In this document: one piece after another, positions 1-5,652 of the stretch | Layout: every line of letters begins with the position of its first letter | Numbering within the stretch: the first letter of the stretch is position 1 | Assembly (NCBI GenBank): GCA_902783515.1 | Contig: CACZRK010000452.1 | Location: forward strand, 1 to 6,258 | DNA: 6,258 bases | Reading direction: 5' to 3' | DNA from: an uncultured Coriobacteriaceae bacterium | GTDB lineage: Bacteria > Actinomycetota > Coriobacteriia > Coriobacteriales > UMGS124 | Program-made: the position numbers and the translations under genes | Notes under the pieces: generated by a model | The model's input: the letters and a program-made list of their open reading frames with translations, nothing else | The model's database searches: none | What the model was told of the DNA's origin: nothing

Positions 1-479
1 AGGACCTCCTCCTGCTGGGCGATCTGCTCCAGCAGACCGCTCATGGAAGGCATGGCGGAAGGAGCGTTATCGCGTACGCGATTCTTCTCCTCCTCCTCGC
101 GACGGGCGGCCTCCTCGGCGGCCAGCCGCTCCTCCTCCTCGCGCTTGGCGCGCTCGGCGGCCTCGCGTTCCTCTGCCTCGCGCTTGCGCTCTTCCTCGCG
201 ACGCTTCTCGGCCTCCAGGCGCTCCGCCTCGGCTGCGGCACGGGCCGCCTCCTCCTCGGCGCGCTTGGCCTCTTCCTCGGCCTTCTTCTGTGCCTCGATC
301 TCCGCGGCACGCTCGTCGAGGATGGGCTGGAGGTTCTTCTTCACGATGGACAGGTAGGCATCCTCAAGCGCACTGGAAGGCGACTTGGCGGGAATCTTCA
401 TGTCCTGGAGATGACCGAGCAGCTCCTTGCTGGTCATTCCGTATTCTTTGGCGAGATCACTCACTCGAGTTTTTGCCAT
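1..479 (-). CDS. infB: Translation initiation factor IF-2, N-terminal fragment
   Basis: IF2 is the GTPase that brings initiator fMet-tRNA to the 30S subunit and promotes joining of the 50S subunit. Only the first 159 residues are in the window; the reading frame runs off the left edge, so the GTPase core and the fMet-tRNA-binding domain are not visible. Residues 1-50 (beginning MAKTRVSDLAKEYGM) match the IF2_N fold at the start of bacterial IF2. Residues about 55-133 are almost entirely Glu, Ala, Arg and Lys, the charged helical linker typical of IF2 in high-GC Gram-positives. From about 134 the sequence is less biased (NRVRDNAPSAMPSMSGLL). The ATG is preceded by GAGAAAGGT with an 8-nt spacer (488-496). 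The gene begins 63 bp after the nusA stop, with no terminator between them, so the two should be co-transcribed. Identification rests on IF2_N plus the nusA context and is firm. Confidence 0.95.
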   Translation of the reverse strand, partial: MAKTRVSDLAKEYGMTSKELLGHLQDMKIPAKSPSSALEDAYLSIVKKNLQPILDERAAEIEAQKKAEEEAKRAEEEAARAAAEAERLEAEKRREEERKREAEEREAAERAKREEEERLAAEEAARREEEEKNRVRDNAPSAMPSMSGLLEQIAQQEEV

Positions 480-542
480 TCCTGTAAACCTTTCTCAGTG
501 ACGCGTGTCCAGTTTGCTTCGTAACTCTTCTCGGCCCGGGCC

Positions 543-1811
543 CTAGATGAGGGAATCCGGGTCGTCGCTTACCTCGACGTCGGCCAGGGCCGCCATCTGC
601 TCGTGGATGCCGCAGTAGTGCGAACCCGGACGCGCCATGTTGCGGCACTGGATGCCGTTGGGCGCCACGTACTCGCAGCGGCGCGCCTGGCGCCCCTGCT
701 GCGCCTGCTGCACGCGGCGCTTCGGGGAGAGCGTGCCCATGGTCCCCAGGATGTTCGCCGCGAGCGACTCGTTCTTGATGTCGATGTGCCAGCCGGTCAG
801 GCGCGCCGCGAGACGCGCGTTCTGACCCTCCTTGCCGATCGCGAGCGAGAGCTGGTCGTCGGGCACGATGACGGTCGCGTACTGGTTCTCGTCGTCAACG
901 AGAACGCGGGAGACGCGCGCCGGCGACAGGGCGTTCGCGACGTATCGCGCCGGGTCGGCGTCCCACAGCACGACGTCGATGCGCTCGCCGCGCAGCTCGG
1001 AGACGACCATGCGCACGCGCGAGCCCTTCGGGCCGACGCAGGCGCCCACGGGGTCCAGGTGCTGGTCGAGCGAGGCGACGGCGACCTTGGAGCGGGTGCC
1101 GGGCTCGCGGGCGATGGCCTTGACCTCCACGACGCCGTCGTAGACCTCGGGGACCTCAAGCTCAAAGAGCCTGCGGATGAGGTCGGGGTGCGTGCGCGAG
1201 ACGATGATGGACGGCCGCGAGTGCTCGCCGCGCGTGACCGTGCCCGTCTGCTGCGCCTTCGGGTCGCGAACGCCGATGATGACCGCGCGGACGCGCTGGT
1301 TGTGCTGGTAGAACTCGCGGGGCGGACGCTCGTTCAGCTCGTCGGGGTAGCGCCGGCGATCAAAGTGCGGCAGCTCCGCCTCCACGCCCTCGCGGATCTT
1401 GAGGATCGTGAAGTCCTTGGTCGTCTGCAGCACGGTGCCCGTGATGAGCTCGCCGATGCGCTTGGAGAACTCCTCGTAGATCTGCTCGCGCGCGGCAGTG
1501 CGCACGATCGCGTTGATCTCGCTCTTCGCGTGCAGCGCGGCGAGGCGGCTCGTGTCACGCGGCGTGACGTCAACCTCGTCGAACTCCGCGTACTCGCCCG
1601 TCTCGGGGTCGGGCTCGCCCTTCGGGACCAGCTTGTAGACGTAGATCTTGCCCGTCAGGCGATCGATCGTCACCTTCGCGCCCCACTCGAGGTCGAGGAT
1701 GTCCGCATAGCTCTTGGCCAGCGACTGCTCCAGGCGATCGAGCAGGTACAGTTCGTCGATGTGCTTCTCCTGCGCGAGCGCGATCAGGGCTTCCATCATC
1801 TCTGAGGCCAT
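543..1811 (-). CDS. nusA: Transcription termination/antitermination factor NusA with Cys/His tail
   Basis: NusA binds RNA polymerase and nascent RNA; it modulates pausing, intrinsic termination and antitermination. The protein is 422 residues. The RNAP-binding N-terminal domain spans about 1-123 and the S1 domain about 124-205 (GELITGTV to IIVSRTHPDL). KH1 spans about 220-285 with its GPKG loop at 260-263, and KH2 about 300-345 with GKEG at 326-329. The acidic AR repeats of gamma-proteobacterial NusA are absent. After KH2 there is a basic Gln/Arg stretch (364-378), then a cluster C379-X9-C389-X10-C400-X2-H403, then an acidic end. This looks like a small zinc knuckle, and I do not know it as a standard part of NusA. 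The ATG at 1811 is chosen because GAAAGGT lies 6 nt upstream; a GTG at 1826 in the same frame overlaps that site. The stop is TAG. It lies between rimP and infB, as in most bacteria. Confidence 0.97.
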   Translation of the reverse strand: MASEMMEALIALAQEKHIDELYLLDRLEQSLAKSYADILDLEWGAKVTIDRLTGKIYVYKLVPKGEPDPETGEYAEFDEVDVTPRDTSRLAALHAKSEINAIVRTAAREQIYEEFSKRIGELITGTVLQTTKDFTILKIREGVEAELPHFDRRRYPDELNERPPREFYQHNQRVRAVIIGVRDPKAQQTGTVTRGEHSRPSIIVSRTHPDLIRRLFELEVPEVYDGVVEVKAIAREPGTRSKVAVASLDQHLDPVGACVGPKGSRVRMVVSELRGERIDVVLWDADPARYVANALSPARVSRVLVDDENQYATVIVPDDQLSLAIGKEGQNARLAARLTGWHIDIKNESLAANILGTMGTLSPKRRVQQAQQGRQARRCEYVAPNGIQCRNMARPGSHYCGIHEQMAALADVEVSDDPDSLI

Positions 1812-1817
1812 GTACGT

Positions 1818-1824
1818 ACCTTTC
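1818..1824 (-). promoter_or_regulatory. Ribosome binding site of nusA
   Basis: The minus strand reads GAAAGGT, 6 nt before ATG at 1811. It decides the start: the alternative in-frame GTG (1826-1824) overlaps this site and has no good site of its own. The same GAAAGGT core precedes infB. Confidence 0.75.
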
Positions 1825-1832
1825 ACTTTCGT

Positions 1833-1849
1833 CGCGACGTCATGTCGCG
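1833..1849 (-). other. Small hairpin upstream of nusA
   Basis: CGCGAC and GTCGCG form a perfect 6-bp stem with a 5-nt loop, 21 nt upstream of the nusA ATG and just before its ribosome binding site. No U-tract follows, so it is not an intrinsic terminator. It could influence nusA translation or be an mRNA processing site, but it may also be chance in GC-rich DNA. Confidence 0.35.
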
Positions 1850-1878
1850 TCGCTTGCGTAACCGTCTCCGTGCCACCC

Positions 1879-1906
1879 GCGGCGCCGCCGCTCCTGGTGG
1901 CGCCGC
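1879..1906 (-). other. Stem-loop directly after the rimP stop codon
   Basis: GCGGCGCC and GGCGCCGC make a perfect 8-bp stem with a 12-nt loop, beginning one base after the rimP stop. There is no U-tract, so full termination is not expected and nusA can still be read through. It might stabilise the rimP 3' end or tune the rimP/nusA ratio. This is inferred from the sequence alone. Confidence 0.4.
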
Positions 1907-1907
1907 C

Positions 1908-2492
1908 CTACTCGACCGTGGCGTCGCCGTCCGCGTCCGCGTCGTCGGGGTCCGCGCCCTCATCGGGACGCGGCTCGTCCGCCTTTGCGCTCGCCGCCTT
2001 CGCCGCGGAGAAGATCGCCGCGTAGTCCGGCTTGATCTTCGCGGTCGCGAGTGCCTGGATCGGGAAGGTCCATGCCTCGCCGTCCTGGAGGGCGAGCGTG
2101 ACCGTGCCAGCCGCCTCGTCCGTGCCCTGGATGACGCCGGTCCCCTTGCGGCGGCCCTCGACGGTCGGCGCGAGGTGCACCTCGGCCTCCGAGCCGGCGA
2201 AGCGCGCGAAGTCACCGAGGCGGCGCAGCGGCCGGTCGATGCCGGGCGACGAGACCTCGAGCTCGTACGCACCCGGGAAGGGGTCGACCGCCTCGACGAC
2301 CTGGGACACCCACGGCGTGTGGTCGATGACCGTCTGCATGTCGATGTCGCCGTCATCGAGCGTGTCGATGCGGACGCGCACCGTGCGGTGGTCGGCGGGA
2401 CCGACGACCTCGACGTCGACGATGTCAAGGCCCTCCTGCGCCGCACCGGCCTCGAGCGCGTCGAGGATGATGCTCGTCATATCCTTGGGCAT
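1908..2492 (-). CDS. rimP: Ribosome maturation factor RimP
   Basis: RimP assists assembly of the 30S subunit. The protein is 194 residues, against about 150 in E. coli. The N-terminal alpha/beta domain (about 5-90) carries the family signature YELEVSSPGIDRPL at residues 76-89, the best diagnostic block. The C-terminal SH3-like domain is about 91-155 (KGTGVIQG, VTLALQDGEAWTFP, then IKPDY). The last 25-30 residues are an Asp/Ala/Glu-rich acidic tail beyond the usual family end, a common kind of extension in actinobacteria. The ATG at 2492 is chosen because a perfect AGGAGGT lies 5 nt upstream. A longer frame would begin at 2573, inside the terminator hairpin, so it is rejected; a second Met at residue 5 lacks a well-spaced site. 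The stop is TAG. It is first in the rimP-nusA-infB operon, 96 bp before nusA. Confidence 0.95.
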   Translation of the reverse strand: MPKDMTSIILDALEAGAAQEGLDIVDVEVVGPADHRTVRVRIDTLDDGDIDMQTVIDHTPWVSQVVEAVDPFPGAYELEVSSPGIDRPLRRLGDFARFAGSEAEVHLAPTVEGRRKGTGVIQGTDEAAGTVTLALQDGEAWTFPIQALATAKIKPDYAAIFSAAKAASAKADEPRPDEGADPDDADADGDATVE

Positions 2493-2497
2493 GACCC

Positions 2498-2504
2498 ACC
2501 TCCT
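2498..2504 (-). promoter_or_regulatory. Ribosome binding site of rimP
   Basis: The minus strand reads AGGAGGT, a full match to the anti-Shine-Dalgarno complement, 5 nt before ATG at 2492. It fixes the rimP start and is the strongest such site in the window. Confidence 0.9.
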
Positions 2505-2548
2505 GATGATGCGGTGGCACGAGCGGGCGGCACCCGTGTCGTTGCCAT

Positions 2549-2577
2549 AAAAAAGGAAGCGGGGCGAACCCACTTCC
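2549..2577 (-). terminator. Intrinsic terminator in the rimP leader
   Basis: On the minus strand GGAAGTGGG pairs with CCCGCTTCC (nine pairs, one of them G-U) around a 5-nt TTCGC loop, followed at once by six T residues (2554-2549). Two further A-T pairs can extend the base of the stem. This is a textbook Rho-independent terminator. It lies 56 bp upstream of the rimP ATG and 228 nt after the leuS stop. The 56 bp between it and rimP are GC-rich and show no promoter. It could end leuS read-through, act as a leader attenuator of the rimP operon, or do both. Confidence 0.9.
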
Positions 2578-2600
2578 TTCCCAAAAGCGAATCAAATTAA

Positions 2601-2618
2601 GTACGGCACGTATCGTAC
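2601..2618. repeat. Imperfect 18-bp palindrome, possible operator
   Basis: The outer arms GTACG and CGTAC are perfect, and 14 of 18 positions agree with the reverse complement. It overlaps the candidate -10 element and the expected transcription start of the rimP operon, in an AT-rich island of otherwise GC-rich DNA. Such placement is typical of a repressor operator. The cognate protein is unknown, and an RNA hairpin is also possible. Confidence 0.4.
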
Positions 2619-2620
2619 CA
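2612..2620 (-). promoter_or_regulatory. Candidate extended -10 promoter of rimP-nusA-infB
   Basis: The minus strand reads TGG followed by TACGAT, an extended -10 (TGn) plus a hexamer that keeps the key T-A-n-n-n-T positions. It sits at the edge of the AT-rich stretch 2581-2625. No convincing -35 element is found 17 bp upstream, where the sequence is CCGCGT. The predicted start near 2605 gives a leader of about 113 nt that includes the terminator at 2549-2577. This is a prediction only. Confidence 0.4.
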
Positions 2621-2632
2621 TCACATAAGGAC

Positions 2633-2666
2633 GAACGCGGCCGCACGTGATCGCACGGCCGCGTTC
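2633..2666. other. Perfect 11-bp inverted repeat between leuS and rimP
   Basis: GAACGCGGCCG and its exact complement flank a 12-nt loop; part of the loop, together with the first base of the right arm, can form CACGTG-type palindromes. On the minus strand the downstream bases are GTCCTTATG, a poor U-tract. It could be a weak or Rho-assisted leuS terminator, an RNA 3'-end stabiliser or a protein site. It abuts the candidate rimP promoter. The remaining spacer from 2667 to 2804 shows no tRNA, small gene or other feature that I can support. Confidence 0.5.
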
Positions 2667-2804
2667 CCATCAAAGTTCTACAGGTCGCCTTCGCTGACGG
2701 ACGGAACTCCATCGTTTGGTCACAGACGCGTCGGGACGCGGCGCGAACGCGACCCTGCGGTGCGGCCGCCTGCGGGCGCGCCTCGACGCGACCGGCGAGA
2801 GCGC

Positions 2805-5369
2805 CTAGCGGGCGACGACGTTCACGAGGCGATCGGGGACGGCGATGACCTTCACGACGGTCTTGCCCTCGATCCAGCGCGCCGCCGCCGTGCGGCCGAC
2901 CTGCTGCAGGTCAGCGACGCTCGAGCCGCGCGGGACCCTGACGTGCGTGCGCACCTTGCCGCAGACCTGCACCGCGATCTCCACGTCGTCGGTCGTCGCG
3001 AGGGCCTCGTCAAACGGCGGCCACGGCGCGTTGAACGCCGCGCCCGTCTGATGGAGCTGCGCGTGATAGAGCTCCTCGGACCAGTGCGGGCAGATCGGCT
3101 GCAGCGCGCAGACGATGCCCATCGCGACGTACTGGCACAGCGCCGCGTCGCGGTCGGCGCCCTCGGTGGCGTTCAGGTAGGCGCTCGCCGCGTTCACGAG
3201 CTCCATGATCGCGCTGATGGCGGTGTTGAACTGCATTGCCTCAAAGTCGTGCGTGCACTTGGCGATCGTGCGGTTGTACTCGCGGAACAGCTCGGCGCCC
3301 GCCTCGTCCAGCGCGGCGGGGTCCAGCCTCGCGTCCACGGAGGCGGACTGGGCGAGCAGGCAGACGACGCGCCAGGCGCGATGCAGGAAGCGGTTGCAGC
3401 CCTCCACCGCCTTCGGGTCCCACGAGAAGTCCTTCTCCGGCGGGGCGATGAACAGGATGGAGAGGCGCATCGTGTCCGCGCCGTAGGGCTCGATGACCGA
3501 GGACGGCGGCACCACGTTGCCCTTGCTCTTGCTCATGGTCTCGCCGTGCTCGTCCTTCACCATGCCCTGGCACAGCAGGTTGGTGAACGGCTCGTCCACG
3601 TCGACCATGCCCATGTCCCGGCAGACCTTTGTCCAGAACCGCGAGTAGAGCAGGTGCAGGATCGCGTGCTCGATGCCGCCGATGTAGTTGTCCACGCTCA
3701 TCCATCGGTCGGCGCGATCGCGCGCGAACGGCGCCTTGTCGTTGTGCGGGTCGGTGTAGCGCAGGTAGTACCAGCTGGAGCACGTGAACGTGTCCATTGT
3801 GTCCGTCTCGCGGTGCGCGGGCCGGCCGCAGACCGGGCAGGTCGTCTCGTAGAACTCGGGCACGTCGGCGAGGTTCTGGCCGGCGGACAGGTCGATGTTC
3901 TCCGGGAGCACGACGGGCAGCTGGTCCTCCGGAACCGGCACGATGCCGCAGTGGTCGCAGTGGATGGCCGGGATCGGGTTGCCCCAGTAGCGCTGGCGCC
4001 TGATCAGCCAGTCGCGCAGGCGGAAGCTGACCGTCGGCCGGCCGATGCCCTGCTCGGCGAGCCACGCGGTGACGGCCTTGGCCGCCTCGGAGTGCTTGCC
4101 GCCCGTCATGCCGGTGAACTGGCCGGACTGGACGAGCACGCCCTCAGCGTCGCGCGCGGCGTCCCAGGGCACGTCGGTGACGCGCGTGTCGCGGACGCCG
4201 GCGAGCTGGGTGGCCAGCGGGTCGTCCTCGGGGACGACGACCGGGATGATCGGCAGGCCGTACTGGCGCGCGAACTCAAAATCGCGCTGGTCGCCCGAGG
4301 GGACGCCCATGACGGCGCCGGTGCCGTAGTCCATCAGCACGTAGTCGGCGACCCAGACCGGCAGCTTGCGACCGTTCGCGGGGTTGATCACGTACCGCCC
4401 GGTGAAGGCGCCGTGCTTCTCGCGGTCGCCCATCTGGCGCTCGAGGGCGCTCACGTGGCGCGAGGCCTCGCGAAGAGCCAGCACCTCCGCCTCCTCGGGA
4501 CGGCCGGCGACGAGGTCGGGCACCAGCGGGCTCTCCGGCGCGAGGAGGAAGAAGCTGCAGCCGAACAGCGTGTCGGGACGCGTCGTGAAGACCGTGATGC
4601 GCGTGTCGCCCGCCGTGCCGTCGTCGTTGGCGAGCGCGAAGTCGATCTCCGCGCCCTCCGAGCGGCCGATCCAGTTGCGCTGCATCATCTTGACGCGCTC
4701 CGGCCAGCCCGGCAGCTTGTCCAGGTCGTCCAGCAGCTCCTGCGCGTAGTCGGTGATCTTGAGGTACCACTGCTCCAGGTCGCGCTTCTCGGGCACGGAG
4801 CCGCAGCGCCAGCACTTGCCGTCGGTCACCTGCTCGTTGGCGAGGACCGTCTTGCAGCTCGGGCACCAGTTGACCGGCGACTTCTTGCGGTAGACCAGAC
4901 CGCGCTCCCACATCTTCTCAAACATCCACTGGCCCCAGCGGTAGTACTCGGGCGAGCAGGTCTCGATGAACTTGTCGGGGTCGTAGGAGAAGCCCATGCG
5001 GCGCATCGTCGCCTTGGCCTGGTCCATGTTCCGGTAGGTCCACTTGCTCGCCTGCGTGTTGTGCTTGATGGCGGCGTTCTCGGCAGGCAGGCCGAAGGCG
5101 TCAAAGCCCATGGGGTGCAGCACGTCAAATCCGCGCATGCGCGCCTGGCGCGCCACGGCGTCGCCGATCGTGTAGTTGCGCGCGTGGCCCATGTGCAGGT
5201 CGCCCGACGGGTACGGGAACATCTCAAGGACGTACTTCTTCGGCTTTGCCGGGTCCTCGTCGGTCTTGAAGAGGTCCTCCTCGTCCCAGATCCGCTGCCA
5301 CTTCGTCTCGATGGCCTGCGGGTCGTAGGCGGGGATGCCCTCGGTGCTGTGCTCGGGCTCGTCGCTCAT
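2805..5369 (-). CDS. leuS: Leucyl-tRNA synthetase
   Basis: This class I synthetase charges tRNA-Leu with leucine in the cytoplasm and hydrolyses mischarged products. It is 854 residues, close to E. coli LeuRS (860). The HIGH motif is HMGH at 59-62, in PYPSGDLHMGHARNY. The first zinc module has cysteines C169/C172 and C186/C189. The CP1 editing domain spans about 240-430, with the Thr-rich TTRPDT at 262-267 and GTGAVMGVPSGDQRD around 349-363; D360 aligns with the editing Asp. A second zinc module has C471/C474 and C511/C514. The KMSKS loop reads TMSKS at 611-615. The anticodon-binding helices (about 690-790) and C-terminal domain follow. The start at 5369 begins MSDEPEHSTEGIPAYD and has GGGAGG 5 nt upstream; a frame extending to 5558 runs through low-complexity leader. 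The stop is TAG. It is probably a single-gene unit with its own leader. Confidence 0.98.
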   Translation of the reverse strand: MSDEPEHSTEGIPAYDPQAIETKWQRIWDEEDLFKTDEDPAKPKKYVLEMFPYPSGDLHMGHARNYTIGDAVARQARMRGFDVLHPMGFDAFGLPAENAAIKHNTQASKWTYRNMDQAKATMRRMGFSYDPDKFIETCSPEYYRWGQWMFEKMWERGLVYRKKSPVNWCPSCKTVLANEQVTDGKCWRCGSVPEKRDLEQWYLKITDYAQELLDDLDKLPGWPERVKMMQRNWIGRSEGAEIDFALANDDGTAGDTRITVFTTRPDTLFGCSFFLLAPESPLVPDLVAGRPEEAEVLALREASRHVSALERQMGDREKHGAFTGRYVINPANGRKLPVWVADYVLMDYGTGAVMGVPSGDQRDFEFARQYGLPIIPVVVPEDDPLATQLAGVRDTRVTDVPWDAARDAEGVLVQSGQFTGMTGGKHSEAAKAVTAWLAEQGIGRPTVSFRLRDWLIRRQRYWGNPIPAIHCDHCGIVPVPEDQLPVVLPENIDLSAGQNLADVPEFYETTCPVCGRPAHRETDTMDTFTCSSWYYLRYTDPHNDKAPFARDRADRWMSVDNYIGGIEHAILHLLYSRFWTKVCRDMGMVDVDEPFTNLLCQGMVKDEHGETMSKSKGNVVPPSSVIEPYGADTMRLSILFIAPPEKDFSWDPKAVEGCNRFLHRAWRVVCLLAQSASVDARLDPAALDEAGAELFREYNRTIAKCTHDFEAMQFNTAISAIMELVNAASAYLNATEGADRDAALCQYVAMGIVCALQPICPHWSEELYHAQLHQTGAAFNAPWPPFDEALATTDDVEIAVQVCGKVRTHVRVPRGSSVADLQQVGRTAAARWIEGKTVVKVIAVPDRLVNVVAR

Positions 5370-5374
5370 GGAAT

Positions 5375-5380
5375 CCTCCC
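5375..5380 (-). promoter_or_regulatory. Ribosome binding site of leuS
   Basis: The minus strand reads GGGAGG, 5 nt before ATG at 5369. It supports this start over the 63-codon longer frame, whose extra residues are Arg/Ala-rich leader translation with no similarity to LeuRS. Confidence 0.85.
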
Positions 5381-5450
5381 TGTGCTCGGCGCGTCGCCGG
5401 CTCGTCGCCGCGGCGCGCCCGCGCGATCTCGTGACAGTCTGCGCGTTCGT

Positions 5451-5505
5451 CTGGTCGCACGGGCGCCGCGGCGTCACGCCGCGGGGGCGCGTCACGCGGG
5501 ACCAG
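5451..5505 (-). promoter_or_regulatory. Nested hairpin in leuS leader, possible T-box-like element
   Basis: A perfect 8-bp hairpin (CCGCGGCG, loop TGA, CGCCGCGG; 5466-5484) lies inside an outer 6-bp pairing of CTGGTC (5505-5500) with GACCAG (5456-5451). The outer 5' strand overlaps CGCCTGGTCCCGCG (5508-5495), which matches 10 of 14 positions of the T-box core AGGGTGGNACCGCG. The match includes TGGT, whose last base would suit the A73 discriminator of tRNA-Leu. No U-tract follows, so any control would act on translation or through another mechanism. I could not identify a Stem I or specifier codon, and the usually invariant A of the core is C, so the T-box reading is tentative. Confidence 0.3.
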
Positions 5506-5598
5506 GCGAGCGCACGTGTGCGTGGATGGTGCGCGCCAGATACGGCGCCGCGCGGCACGCCCCTGCCGGACGCGCCGCGCGACTCGCCGCATTGACGT

Positions 5599-5638
5599 CC
5601 CCGGTGCGAGACGCGCGCAGCGCCCGCACATGCCGGGG
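5599..5638 (-). terminator. Stem-loop after guaB, possible U-less terminator
   Basis: CCCCGG pairs with CCGGGG, then TGCG with CGCA after a 4-nt bulge, and the loop contains GCGC-n3-GCGC. It begins 14 nt after the guaB stop. No T-run follows on the minus strand, so it is not a canonical intrinsic terminator. Its place just past guaB suggests a 3'-end or weak terminator structure, but GC-rich DNA forms such stems easily. Confidence 0.35.
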
Positions 5639-5652
5639 CTTCCTCGGAAACG

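Noticed and set aside
533..542. Perfect 10-bp GC palindrome (GGCCCGGGCC) just after the nusA stop
   Set aside because: It has no loop, no T-tract and consists only of G and C, which arises easily at this base composition.
603..1805. 400-codon open frame on the plus strand opposite nusA
   Set aside because: Antisense shadow of nusA with biased composition and no motifs; NusA S1 and KH domains are clear on the other strand.
1842..2600. 252-codon open frame on the plus strand opposite rimP
   Set aside because: Antisense shadow of rimP; Arg/Val/Leu/Asp-rich, no ribosome binding site, and it crosses the rimP terminator.
2425..2712. 95-codon minus-strand frame (MEFRPSAK...) upstream of rimP
   Set aside because: No ribosome binding site; it crosses the 11-bp hairpin, the promoter candidate and the intrinsic terminator and ends inside rimP out of frame.
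2667..2804. Possible tRNA upstream of rimP, as metY is in E. coli
   Set aside because: No T-arm GTTCGA-type motif, no CCA end and no cloverleaf could be found on either strand.
5370..5558. N-terminal extension of LeuRS from a start at 5558
   Set aside because: The extra 63 residues are Arg/Ala-rich leader translation; the start at 5369 has a good ribosome binding site and begins the normal LeuRS N-terminus.
5591..5600. TTGACG on the plus strand as a -35 element
   Set aside because: No -10 follows at a proper distance and no plus-strand gene exists.
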